From Monoplex corrugatus (lineage: Eukaryota; Mollusca; Gastropoda; Littorinimorpha; Ranellidae): a DNA stretch of 17,500 bases. Positions 1 to 9,399 of this stretch are shown here, in pieces. The DNA lies in NCBI GenBank assembly GCA_030674185.1, contig CM060305.1, positions 164,794,990-164,812,489 of the forward strand. Reading direction: 5' to 3'. Made by a program: the position numbers and the translations under genes. The notes beneath the pieces were generated by a model. The model did no database searches. It saw nothing but the letters and a program-made list of their open reading frames with translations, and had not been told where the DNA came from. The stretch's first letter is position 1. Each line of letters begins with the position of its first letter.

Positions 1-351
1 ACATTTTTGGGTCCAGGAAATGAGATGTGCGAAGCAATTTTAGTAATTTTGGGCCCTTTTTTATATATATATGTTTTGGCCGTCTTTAGTATGTTTGGAT
101 TTGTATTCAGATTTTTTTAAATCCCCTTGCGACAGATTGGACGGAGTGGTCAGCGCCAGGGGCATCTCCTTGGATTATGTGTGCGAATGCATTGATATGT
201 GTACTTAATTTTCTTTTCTTTTTTTTTTCCTTTGAAGTACTGTATACGTTTTGACGCGGTTATAGCCCTGACATGGCTCTGCGCAGTCGGCTGGGCTTTA
301 AACAAAAATAACAGTAACTCTAAACACAACGCAGCCAGCCACTGTCCAGAT
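1..351. other. AT-rich unassigned sequence
   Basis: No gene, RNA or repeat family is recognised here. There is a short TA run at about 61-72 and a T-rich patch at 211-231. Open frames crossing into the CA array are low-complexity read-through, not a credible gene. Confidence 0.5.
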
Positions 352-634
352 ATCACACACACACACACACACGCACACACACACACACACAACACACACA
401 TACACATACACACATACACACATACACACACATACACACACATACACACACACATACACACACACATACACACACACATACACACACACATACAAACACA
501 CATCACACACACATACAAACACACACACACACACACACACACACAACACACACACACACATACACACACATACACACACACATACACACACACAACACAC
601 ATACACACACACACACACACACAACACACACAAC

Positions 635-683
<49 letters not shown>

Positions 684-688
684 CACAC
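352..688. repeat. (CA)n microsatellite, interrupted
   Basis: About 337 bases of CA dinucleotide are broken by ACATACA, AACACA and ACAAACA interruptions. The interruptions recur about every 10-12 bases in the middle (390-500), which suggests slippage of a compound CA/TACA unit. All open frames through it on both strands are poly His-Thr or Cys-Val and are not coding. Confidence 0.95.
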
Positions 689-767
689 AGGTGGCAGAGG
701 ACGAAAAACTCACAGGCGACTCGGCCAAACGTGAAAGGCAACACACAGGAGCAGCCCTTACAACAGA

Positions 768-946
768 CAGGCGCGGTAGTCAAGTAGGTAAGACGTCAGA
801 CTTCCGATCGGACGGTCTGGGATTAAATCCTGGCTGGAAACTTCCCACCTGGTGGGAGACGGGCGGAGATTTCTTCGACTCCCAGATCAGCATGTCTGCA
901 GCCTAGCCAGTGCATAACCCCCCTTCGTACATATGTATAGCCATGC
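768..946 (+). mobile_element. tRNA-derived SINE, family I, 5' part (interrupted copy)
   Basis: The segment opens with a degenerate tRNA-like head (GGTAGTCAAGTAGGTAAG at about 776, box-B-like GGGATTAAATCC at about 819). It continues into a body with the motifs CCTGGTGGGAGA, GGAGATTT and CCCCCTTCGTA. The same head and body order is seen in reverse at 5840-5460 and 15663-15466. The copy breaks at about 946 and resumes at 1376 with GCAGAAGATC...CACGTTAAAGATCCTGTGA. The intervening 947-1375 is therefore an insertion. SINEs of this type are Pol III-derived and non-coding. The family assignment rests on within-window comparison and on memory of similar snail repeats. Confidence 0.7.
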
Positions 947-1375
947 TCTGCTACCATTCACCTTGTTGATAGACAGCTGCGCATTTAGGGCATTGACTGG
1001 GGGGTGGGGGTGGGGGTGGGGTTGGGGATTCTGTCATGTGAGACGAGTTTGTGAGGAGTGGCTGATTGTGTTGTGGTTCAGACCTTTAATTGTTTGTTTA
1101 TTTACTTTGTATATAATATTCCTTTTTGACGGTATGATACGCACATACACATGTCATTTACGTGTAACCAGATTATTCCAGTGGTAGGCTGATAAAATAC
1201 CAGTATAAAATATAGATTAGATAAAACACAGTCTAGGTAGGGCCTCAGGACTGGCCAGTTCATGGTTTTATGTCAGGCTTAATTAAGGCATACACGTGGC
1301 ACCTGTGACGTTAGTGCATATGGAATTCGCTCCAAGCGCGGAGACGTCATCTTGAGAAACTGAAATTAACTGAAA
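947..1375 (-). mobile_element. ~430-bp dispersed non-coding element ('GTTTCAG' element), full-length copy
   Basis: Read on the minus strand, this runs from GTTTCAGTTAATTTCAG through CTCAAGATGACGTCTCCG, AATTCCATATGCACTAACG, the GGTGCCACGTGTATG block and TATATTTTATACTGG to GTCTATCAACAAGG. It matches 10219-10638 over essentially its whole length in the same order. It sits inside a SINE and is flanked by CATGC at 942-946 and 1376-1380, consistent with a 5-bp target duplication. No terminal inverted repeats, Pol III boxes or coding frame are evident, so its class is unresolved. A G-run block (1000-1027) lies near its 3' end. Confidence 0.8.
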
Positions 1376-1472
1376 CATGCAGAAGATCAGTATGCACGTT
1401 AAAGATCCTGTGAGTCACGTAAGTGTCCAGTGACTTTTAAAAACATGAAAACAAGCAGCAACATGCCCACCA
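1376..1472 (+). mobile_element. tRNA-derived SINE, family I, 3' part of the interrupted copy
   Basis: The copy resumes with GCAGAAGATCAGTATGCACG, TTAAAGATCCTGTGAGTCA and AACATGAAAACAAGCAGCAACATGCCCACC. The equivalent body in reverse is found at 15080-15175 (CTTTAACGTGCGTACAC, CATGCTGGGTGTTTTTCATG). It continues the element that breaks off at 946. Confidence 0.65.
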
Positions 1473-2218
1473 AAGATTACGACTGTTCAACAACATGTGG
1501 AATGTGGTCAGCTCGCCATATTTTTTGTTTGAATTTTCCGTGCTCCACTAAAATGTCTTGATTATGTGTACATGTACTATCGCAGTACGTCTTAATAAGT
1601 TGACAACACACCGCTATACAAGAAGGATTATTTTTATAATATTCCACACACGGGGAGTAACAATGATTAAAAGCCCCAGAGGTAACTCGCCCAAACCTGA
1701 AACGCACACGAGAAGCTCTAAAATGTTTCAGAAATCGAGCTGCAAACTTTGTCATGAAAATATTTACTACAGCGACACGCTCCCCGTTCCCCGCATTCTC
1801 GGGAGGGCCCATTTTATGCAAACGAGGAGAGAGGCCGGCAAACATGGCACAAAGGAGATGGAACTTTAATAATACCACTTTAGTGACGGACGCGGACGAA
1901 TCAAACAAAGTAGACCGGTGTCGCAGGACAAAGTGTTCACAAGGCGAGAATGTCCCTTCCGGACACATCGGTGCAGTTCAAAGTATCTTTGCCTTAGAAA
2001 CGTCAGCCCAAACTGTCTACACACATACAGGGGGATCTTACGTACTGCTCATTACGCCGTTGGCGAGTAAGGTAGCAACGAAGGCTCCCCACTCCTGTCC
2101 GTTTTGGATCAGCCTCTGTATCGTACCGTAAACGTGTTTCAGGCCTAAAAGTCTCTTTCTATTGTTTCGTTGTCAGGTGTTCTTGGGCCTTCTCTCTTGC
2201 TTTTTTTGTTTTTTTTTC
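1473..2218. other. Unassigned single-copy-like sequence
   Basis: This is a non-repetitive, moderately GC-rich stretch with several overlapping open frames on both strands: minus 1477-1968 (163 codons), plus 1558-1869 and plus 1754-2131. None has a recognisable domain, signal peptide or splice context. Overlap of frames on opposite strands argues that most are chance. A minus-strand exon or a promoter-type region (GGGAGGGCCCATTTTATGCAAACGAGG near 1800) cannot be excluded. Confidence 0.35.
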
Positions 2219-2230
2219 TGGTGTCCAGTG
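2219..2230. repeat. LINE target-site duplication, left copy
   Basis: TGGTGTCCAGTG here is repeated exactly at 3155-3166. The two copies bracket the LINE fragment and its GAT tail. An 11-12 bp perfect repeat is the expected signature of target-primed reverse transcription. Confidence 0.85.
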
Positions 2231-3154
2231 GTAAAGGTTAGAGGAAAAATGATAAACAGCATTCGTTACGCAGATGACATCATGCTAATTGCAGAGAATG
2301 AAAGGGACCTAGAAAAGTTTGTGAATATAATAGAAATAGAAAGCAAAAATAAAGGGTTGGAGCTAAATAGCAAGAAAACTGAAGTCATGGTAATCAATTA
2401 AAAACATTAAACCTGCTCATGCAAAATAGCAGCAAATGGCACAACTTTGAGACAGGTTGATACGTTTAAGTATCTGGGAACGGTCATCTCACCAGACGGC
2501 AGATGCACATCAGAAATAGCCAGCAGAACCGGCCAAGCCAAAACAGCATTCAAGAAGATGAAAAGCATTCTTACCAACAAATACCTATCAATTAACATCA
2601 GGATGAGAATTCTTGAATGATATATAGAACCGATACTGTTATATGGTTGTGAGGCGTGGACAGTCAACAAGCAAAGCGAGAACAAGATTAAGGCAGCCTA
2701 ATGTGATTTTTAAGAAGAATATTGAGAGTTCCATGGACAGCAAAGAAAACAAACGAGACAGTCTTGATGGAGGCAGATACAAGAAGATGCTTGATAAAGA
2801 AGGTTAGGAAAAGACAAGCAACATTTATAGGCCATTTTAGAGGAAAGGGGAATTAGAGCACCTGGCCACAACAGGAGAGCTGGAGGGAAAGAGAGCACCA
2901 GGTAGACCCAGGGAGAAAATATTGGACGGACTTGCAGGGTGGCTGAGGACAGAGAGGGTGGAAGATGTACTTGTGGCAACAAGGATAGATACATATGGAG
3001 AGCCATGATCGCCAACCATGCGGCAGGGCACATGATGATGATGATGATAATGATGATGATGATGATAATGATAATGATATAATGAATAATAATGATGATG
3101 ATGATATGATAGATGATAATGATGATGATGTGATGATGATGATGATGATGATAA
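2231..3154 (+). pseudogene. 5'-truncated non-LTR retrotransposon (LINE), reverse transcriptase C-terminal part
   Basis: The first frame (2231-2401) encodes IRYADDIMLIAENERDLEKF, the YADD catalytic box of reverse transcriptase, followed by a KGLELNSKKTEVM-like segment. After a stop at 2399-2401 and a frame change, the downstream region reads DTFKYLGTVISPDGRCTSEI, then RMRILE(stop)YIEPILLYGCEAWT, RRILRVPWTAKKTNETVLME and, after further shifts, KRAPGRPREKILDGLAGWL and a WRAMIANH-like end. This order is typical of the thumb and C-terminal region of LINE endonuclease-RT polyproteins. The endonuclease and the start of RT are missing. At least two in-frame stops and two frameshifts make it dead. It ends in a GAT-rich tail and is flanked by an 11-12 bp duplication. 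The clade cannot be fixed from this fragment. Confidence 0.9.
3031..3154 (+). repeat. (GAT)n tail of the LINE
   Basis: GATGAT repeats with AAT interruptions follow the last LINE coding motif directly and stop at the target-site duplication. This looks like a microsatellite 3' tail, not an unrelated repeat. The inverted LINE fragment at 3684-3880 carries the same CATCAT (= ATGATG) tail at the same end. Confidence 0.85.
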
Positions 3155-3166
3155 TGGTGTCCAGTG
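3155..3166. repeat. LINE target-site duplication, right copy
   Basis: TGGTGTCCAGTG is identical to 2219-2230 and immediately follows the GAT tail. The first T could belong to the tail, making the duplication 11 bp. Confidence 0.85.
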
Positions 3167-3480
3167 AAAGGCAGTACAGAAGATTGTCCTGCTCTCTTCG
3201 TATAGTGTGCCCAGTTCATCATCATCGTCTTTTCATGATGATAGTTCCCATACGGGACGATCTGAAGAATACTAACCTGCGCCCTTTTATCCTACAGAGA
3301 ACCCTACGGCTCTGCCATGCATTTTACTTTATTTTACACTGATTATTGGGAAGCCACTTTTTGCCTGTATGCATTTCGCCCATCTTTTATTTTCCCAAAT
3401 CTTGCCCCTTTTCCGTGATCATGTCGGCAAAGTTATTTCGCCTATACAGTCAGGATCTTTTTACCAACAGAGAAAAAGGA
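3167..3480. other. Unassigned sequence between LINE and GA repeat
   Basis: No gene or repeat family is recognised. A splice-acceptor-like TTTTATCCTACAG ends at about 3298, but no supported exon follows. Confidence 0.4.
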
Positions 3481-3539
3481 AGACAGACAGATGAAAAGAG
3501 TGAGTGAGAGAGAGAAAACGAGAGAGAGAGAGAGAGATA

Positions 3540-3606
<67 letters not shown>
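3481..3606. repeat. (GA)n microsatellite
   Basis: Polypurine GA repeats, nearly pure from 3512 to 3604, are preceded by AGACAGACAGATG. Ser-Leu open frames on the minus strand are low-complexity artefacts. Confidence 0.95.
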
Positions 3607-3608
<2 letters not shown>

Positions 3609-3683
3609 CTGAATAACATTGCAAAATTCCAAAGGTGAAATGAAAGTTCTTGAGAGTACATAGGCGAACCACACATCAGCGAA

Positions 3684-3880
3684 ACATCATCATCATGTGC
3701 CTGCTGCATGGTGTTGGCGATCGTGGCCTTCCAAACGAATCTATCCCTTGTCGCTGCAAGTACATCTCCCACCCTCTCTGTCCTCAGCCATCTCCCACCC
3801 TCTCTGTCCTCAGCCAATCTGCAAGTCCGCCCAATATCTCCCAGGGTCTACCTGGTGTTCTCTGTCCCTCCAGCAAAAAC
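3684..3880 (-). pseudogene. LINE 3'-end fragment, inverted copy
   Basis: Read on the minus strand, this matches the last ~180 bases of the LINE at 2231-3154: GGAGGGACAGAGAACACCAGG, GGCGGACTTGCAG, GGCTGAGGACAGAGAGGGTG, then a tail of ATG repeats. The encoded end (WLRTERVGDVLAATRDRFVW then KATIANTMQQAH) agrees with the plus copy. A 26-bp tandem duplication (3763-3788 and 3789-3814), not a multiple of three, puts the upstream part out of frame. This is a short dead copy of the same family in opposite orientation. Confidence 0.85.
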
Positions 3881-3884
3881 ATTA

Positions 3885-4289
3885 CATGACTGAGGGGGTC
3901 AGTTTGGTATTCTTCCTAAGATCTGAACAATGCACTTACACAACACAGCATGAAACAATAAACATTCTGTCTTTTATTCAGTCTGTCAGCAAGGGTGTTC
4001 TGTGTGCTTGTGTTTGTGTGGAGGGACATCATCATTCTCATTTTTATTTCAATGTCTGTCAAGTTACGGTACTCTAGTGGAGGAAGGAGGGGGGAGGGGG
4101 ATAAACTTCAAACGTCAGTGCTGTCTTTAATTCAATGTCTGTGAGCTAGGGTACTGTGGGGCAGGTGGAGGGAGTAAAAGTATTGTGGCTTGGTAGAAGG
4201 AGGCAGGTGCAATACTATGTCAGAATGTGGGGACAACAGGTATGGTAAAAAATCAATAGACTAGGCACGTGAGTCTGAAAGTTCGGCCA
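3885..4289. other. Unassigned sequence
   Basis: No gene seen. TTCAATGTCTGT occurs twice (about 4048 and 4131), each followed by a GTTACGGTACTCTAGTGGAGG-like or GCTAGGGTACTGTGGGG segment. This suggests an old ~83-bp duplication spanning roughly 4045-4210. Confidence 0.45.
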
Positions 4290-4755
4290 GGTCAGAACGC
4301 CCTGGGAAGAACAGATACTATACGTATGGCCAGAATGTCCTGGGGAAGAAAGATACTATACGTATGGCCAGAACGTCTTGGGGAAGAAAGATACTACGTA
4401 TGTCGAACGCTGGAAAAAATATATACGTATGGCCAGAACGTCTTGGGAAAAAGAGATACTATACGTATGGCCAGAACGTCTTGGGGAAAAAGAGATACTA
4501 TACGTATGGCCAGAACGTCTTGGGGAAGAAGAGATACTATACGTATGCCAGAACGTCTTGGGGAAGAAGAGATACTATACGTATGGCCAGAACGTCTTGG
4601 GGAAGAAGAGATACTATATATGCGAAGTCTGGAAAAAGACAACGATAGCAGAACGTCTTGGGGAAGAAGAGATACTATACGTATGGCCAGAGCGTCTTGG
4701 GGAAGGAGAGACACCAGAGGTGTGACCAGAACGTCTTGAGGAGAGGATGTCCAGC
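4290..4755 (+). repeat. 39-bp minisatellite, ~11 units with two short variant units
   Basis: The unit begins GGCCAGAACGTCTTGGGGAA, continues GAAGAGATACTATACGTAT and repeats from 4290 to about 4755. Two variant inserts carry a CTGGAAAAA core (about 4402-4430 and 4622-4648), spaced roughly 220 bases apart. The middle units are nearly identical and the edge units more diverged. Because 39 is a multiple of three, several frames stay open and give a 13-residue repeat (ARTSWGRRDTIRM-type). With no start context, domain or splice evidence, I treat this as non-coding tandem DNA. Confidence 0.92.
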
Positions 4756-5217
4756 GGGACATTTTCACACACGCCCTAAGTGTCTGAGACACACACCTCA
4801 GGTGGGGGGACGTGGGGACCAGGACACCGAGGGAAATCGGAACGCCACACACAGCACCGCGCTTAATCTAATCACCCCTGACGCTGATTGGTCAATCCTT
4901 TGACAAGCTTCGCACGTGCAAGGAAGGGAGTGGCTGCGCGATCACCAAAGATTGACCCAGAAACTCCCCCCGTGAGGTTGGTCTCCAGTGACACCTTTTG
5001 TGGAATGGGTGGGGGGGGGGGGCTGTCTGACGCCCTGATAAACCCTATTCAATGGTCTTTCCTGCAGTACCTTCTAAAATTAGTCAGCACTTCAGAATTA
5101 CGGTACCGACTGATGTCCACCGTGTTTGATCAAGGCTGACTGAGATCGTAGGACCTGACCCAACTGGACATAAAATAGCAGTTTTTTGTTTGTTTTTGTT
5201 TTTATTTTCTTGTTTTC
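4756..5217. other. Unassigned sequence with promoter-like motifs
   Basis: No gene is recognised. An inverted CCAAT box (GATTGGTCAAT at about 4886) lies near an E-box-like GCACGTGC (4912-4919), and there is a G-run at 5008-5022. These motifs are common by chance and no transcript evidence is visible. Confidence 0.3.
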
Positions 5218-5453
5218 TTAACCCTTTGACTCCCTTACCCTATTCACAGGCATACCGAAGTGTCAGTCATGACAGCAAAGCAAAAACGTAACCCTTTTAC
5301 TCCCTCACCCTATCCACCAGCTCCCTGTGGGAAGCTGGAGGATAGGGTGAGGGAGTGAAAGAATTAAGCTTTTACTGTTGGCGGACAGGGTGAGGGAGTG
5401 AAAGAGTTAAGTTTTTGCAGCTGGAGTGCAGGGTGTGGAAGCGAAAGGGTTAA
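5218..5453. mobile_element. TTAA-bounded palindromic element (piggyBac-type MITE), 236 bp
   Basis: The element runs from TTAACCCTTTGACTCCC (5218) to a diverged GCGAAAGGGTTAA (5453). Inside is a second palindrome (5292-5367) of CCCTTTTACTCCCTCACCC, TATCCACCAGC, a short loop and the reverse complement ending GAATTAA. To its right stand two 43-bp modules in reverse orientation, each ending GTTAA or GGGTTAA. TTAA at both ends with CCC...GGG termini is the signature of piggyBac-superfamily insertions. There is no transposase, so it would be non-autonomous. Confidence 0.8.
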
Positions 5454-5454
5454 A

Positions 5455-5840
5455 CGTTCGGATATTTCTCGCATACATGCATGCACGTTTATTTCGCCCA
5501 CACTGTGCAGGCAGTATGTTGCTGCACAGTCTACATATTCCGTCTTCGGTGAGCGTGCATACCGGGAGGTTTTGAGCTTCCAGGAGTCAGCTGAAACTGC
5601 CTTGTCTTGAAGGATCTTTAACGAGCGTACATGGAAGCGCTGCGTGCGTATACACACGAAAAGTACTTAGGCAGACTGTTAACAAAGTCTCCACACATGT
5701 TATTGACCTGGTAGATGGGAAAAATCTCCACCCTTTTGGCTACCCACCAGACGTGACGTACCCAGGAAGGATCGAACCCCGTACTCTCCGACTAGAAGAT
5801 TGATGTACATCTTGTTCACTTGTCTGTCGCATCCGTCATA
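5455..5840 (-). mobile_element. tRNA-derived SINE, family I, minus-strand copy
   Basis: On the minus strand a tRNA-like head (box-B-like GGTTCGATCC, complement at 5769-5778) is followed by GGTGGGTAGCC, GGTGGAGATTTTTCCCATCT, GTGTGTATACGCACGCAGCG and CGTTAAAGATCC. The order is the same as the copies at 768-1472 and 15466-15663. The 3' end abuts the TTAA element at 5453 within a few bases. Confidence 0.7.
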
Positions 5841-6345
5841 AAACGGTGTCAGACTGACAGCAGTCGATCGAAATCCAATGTGTGAGATGACAGAAACTAC
5901 GTTTTGTGGTCAGGATTCTGATAACAAAACGGTAAGGGATTCCATGGAAAAGCCAGGCTGGGCAGAAGACAAAAGTGCAGGAATATGGAACCAAAGCACA
6001 TCGTCTGCTAAAAACAAGTAGGGCCTAAGGCACATTTTATGAACTGTAATTTAAAAAGAAAGTCCTGATTTGTACCGAGCGTTTCGGTCGAGATCATACG
6101 AGGTATAGGAGAATGAATGTAATAAAATCAGAAAGAGAGAAGATGAGAAAAGAAAAGATAAAGTCAAAGCACCATTCAGTTCCATTTCCCTTGGCTTTGA
6201 AAGACCGGTGTTGCTTCGAGTGAAAACCCATCGGCCAAACAGAATTTTGACGTATGCATTTCAAAACACAACTTCTTGGGGTCGGAGATGTCAAAAATGA
6301 ATAGCTGAATCGGTAAGCTATATGTCACACAACAGAACTTTGTGC
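5841..6345. other. Unassigned sequence
   Basis: No gene or repeat family is recognised. A minus-strand open frame (6094-6294) has a Phe/Leu-rich C-terminal end but no start context, domain or splice support. Confidence 0.4.
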
Positions 6346-6840
<495 letters not shown>

Positions 6841-6844
6841 GTGT

Positions 6845-6899
<55 letters not shown>

Positions 6900-7015
6900 G
6901 TGTGTGTGTGTACATGTGTGTGTGTTTGTGTGTGTGTTGTGTGTCTGTGTGTCTCTGTGTGTGTCTGTGTATGTCTGTGTCTGTGTGTCTGTGTGTCTGT
7001 ACCTGTATCTGTGTA
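6841..7015. repeat. (GT)n grading into GTGTCT repeats
   Basis: Pure GT from about 6850 to 6897 passes into TGTGTGTCTGTGTCT mixtures by 6940-7015. Open frames are Cys-Val low-complexity artefacts. Confidence 0.92.
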
Positions 7016-7128
7016 TGTCATATCTACTGACACACTTCATATTAGAAAAACAATGGACAGACACACCACATAGGTAGAAGGGATCATTTCCTCGTTACTG
7101 CGTCACTCAAAATTAGCGGAGGGGTTGG

Positions 7129-7531
7129 GGTTGGGGGAGAGAGAGAGAGTGAGAGAGAGAGAGAGAAACAGACAGACAGACAGACAGACAGAGACGGAGA
7201 CAGAGACAGATCGACAGACAGACAGAGGGACAGAGAAAGAAAGAAAGAAAGAGAGAGAGAGACAGAGAGAGAGAGAGAGGGACAGAGAGACAGATCGACA
7301 GACAGACAGAGACAGAGACAGAAAGACAGAGAGACAGAGAAAGAAAGAAAGAAAGAGAGAGAGGGGGGACAGAGAGACAGATCGACAGACAGACAGATAG
7401 ACAGAGACAGAAAGACAGAGGGACAGATAAAGAAAGAAAGAGAGAGAGAGAGAAGAGAGAGACAGACAGACAGAGACAGAGAGATAGATCGACAGACATC
7501 CAGAGACAGAGAGAGAAAGACAGAGGGACAG

Positions 7532-7562
<31 letters not shown>

Positions 7563-7878
7563 CAGAGACAGAGAGAGGGGGGCGGACAGAGAGACAGATC
7601 GACAGACAGACAGAGACAGAGACAGAAAGACAGAGGGACAGAGAAAGAAAGAAAGAGAGAGAGAGAGAGAGGGACAGAGAGACAGGCAGACAGGCAGACA
7701 GACAGACAGACAGAGACAGAAAGAGGGACAGAGAAAGAGAGAGAGACAGAGACAGAGAGAGACAGAGAGAGACAGAAAGAGATAAACAGAAAGACAGCGA
7801 GAGAGACAGAGAGAGAGAGAAACATAAAGACGGAGAGAGAGAAAGAACGAGAGAGAGAGAGAGAGAGGCCAGAAAGAC

Positions 7879-7927
<49 letters not shown>

Positions 7928-8024
7928 AAGAAAGAGAGAGAGAGTCAGAGACAGAGGGACACAGAGAAACACAGAGACAGAGACAGAAAGACAGAGAGAT
8001 AGAGAAAGAGACAGAGAGAGTCAC
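7129..8024. repeat. ~900-bp polypurine-rich GA/GACA/GAAA array with higher-order units
   Basis: The plus strand is almost free of T and consists of GACA, GAGA and GAAA blocks. A recurring landmark GATCGACAGACA appears at about 7209, 7293, 7380, 7487 and 7597, spaced 84-110 bases. It is accompanied by GGGACAGAGAAAGAAAG, so the array is organised as a higher-order repeat, not random slippage. The long minus-strand Ser/Leu open frames (about 290 and 320 codons) are an artefact of stop-poor repeats. Confidence 0.95.
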
Positions 8025-8454
8025 TTGACTTTTATCCTGATCGCGTTGAGGAAAAAAACACACAAAAAACAACAACAACAAAAACCAACAACATCCTTCT
8101 TGCTCAGACTTTTTAGTTGGGCCAGTCTCAAATTACTCTCGCGCGATCCTCCCACACTGGTCATTCCGACATTCTGACAATGGGAGTCCCCAAATAGCAC
8201 CACCTACTTCACTCACCCGGCGGCGGTTCCAGTGTCTTCACACCTTTTGTCTTGCTGCCAGACATTCTGCTGCTTCACGTCCGGGTGGAGGGTGGAGGGT
8301 GGGGTGGGGGTGGGGTGGGGATCTGGAGGGAGGGAAGGAGGGAGAAGTGGGAGTTTTGATGTTGTCGACGCTTGTTCTTGACTCTAACCTTCCTGAGCGC
8401 GCATGGAAACAGCAAAATCTCATTCACGTTTTCTAGCTTTCTGTTCCTTGTCTC
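8025..8454. other. Spacer between mirrored simple-sequence arrays, no gene recognised
   Basis: About 430 bases of complex sequence lie between the GA/GACA array and the CTGT array. It contains CpG-bearing segments (CTCGCGCGATCC at about 8138, CCGGCGGCGG at about 8217) and a G-rich block. A short minus-strand open frame (8238-8423) overlaps the G-rich block and is not convincing. Confidence 0.4.
8283..8344 (+). other. G-quadruplex motif
   Basis: Eight or more runs of at least three G (GGGTGGAGGGTGGAGGG, then GGGGTGGGGGTGGGGTGGGG, then GGAGGGAGGGAAGGAGGGAG) are separated by one to several bases. This easily satisfies the usual G3+ N1-7 quadruplex rule on the plus strand. Formation is inferred, not shown. 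Confidence 0.8.
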
Positions 8455-8893
8455 TGCTCTCTCTGTCTGTGTGTCTGTGTGTCTGTCTGTGTCTCTGTCT
8501 GTCTGTCTGTCTCTGTCTCTGCCTGTCTGTCTGTTTGTCTGTGTCTCTGTCTGTCTGTCTGTGTCTCTGTCTGTGTCTGTCTGTCTGTGTCTCTGTCTGT
8601 GTCTCTATCTGTCTGTCTGTCTCTGTATCTCTCTGTCTGTCTCTGTCTGTCTGTCTCTGTCTGTCTGTCTGTTTGTCTGTCTGTTTGTTTGTCTGTCTGT
8701 GTGTCTGTCTGTCTGTTTTTTCTGTCTGTCAATCTGTGTGTGTGTGTGTGGGTGTGTGTCCGTCTGTCTGTTTGTTTGTCTGTCTGTCTCTCTGTCTGTC
8801 TCTCTCCTTTTCTCTCTCTTTCTCTCTGTCTGTCTCTCTCTCTCAGTCTTTCGTCATCTGTCTCTGTCTGTCTCTGTCTGTGTGTCTCTCTCT
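8455..8893. repeat. (CTGT)n / (TC)n polypyrimidine-rich array
   Basis: TGTCTGTCTGTGTCTC mixtures with short TTTG variants end in TCTC-rich sequence. The array is the complement in kind of the GACA/GA array at 7129-8024. All long frames are Ser/Leu/Cys/Val repeats. Confidence 0.95.
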
Positions 8894-8925
8894 TCCATAT
8901 GTATTACATATAATCTCTTCTATAC

Positions 8926-8932
8926 ATATACA

Positions 8933-8966
<34 letters not shown>

Positions 8967-9347
8967 CATACACATACATACACATACATACATACATACA
9001 TACATACATACATACATACATACATACACATACATACACATACATACATACATACATACACATACATACATACATACACATACATACATACATACACATA
9101 CATACACATGCATACATACATACACATACATACATACATACACATACATACATACATACATACACATACATACATACAAACATACATACATACAGACATA
9201 CATACACACAGATACATACATAATACATACATACATATGTCTCTCTCTCTGTTTGTATATATATAATATATAATAATAATACATACATACATACATATAT
9301 ATATATGTATATATATATACATAATATATATAGATATAATATATATA

Positions 9348-9392
<45 letters not shown>

Positions 9393-9398
9393 GTGTGT
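8926..9398. repeat. (CATA)n tetranucleotide, then AT-rich and (GT)n tracts
   Basis: CATACATA with regular CACATA variants spans 8926-9237. It is followed by TCTCTCTC, a TA-rich block with TAATAATA (9255-9348) and a GT run (9349-9398). Open frames here encode only His/Thr/Tyr or Val/Cys/Met repeats. Confidence 0.95.
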
Positions 9399-9399
9399 A

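Noticed and set aside
199..906. Long open frame on the plus strand and several on the minus strand through the CA array
   Set aside because: Most of the protein is His-Thr or Cys-Val repeat produced by a stop-free dinucleotide array; the ends lie in a SINE.
1477..1968. 163-codon minus-strand frame as a gene
   Set aside because: No domain recognised and overlapping plus-strand frames of similar quality; kept only as an unassigned region.
4269..4739. Repeat protein with a 13-residue unit
   Set aside because: The 39-bp minisatellite keeps all three plus frames largely open; there is no start context, splice site or known repeat protein, so coding is not supported.
4880..4925. Promoter with CCAAT and E-box motifs
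   Set aside because: Short motifs common by chance and no gene downstream on either strand.
7103..8081. Two overlapping minus-strand open frames of about 290 and 320 codons
   Set aside because: Ser/Leu/Cys/Val low complexity from the GA/GACA array; two frames are open at once, as expected for repeats, not genes.
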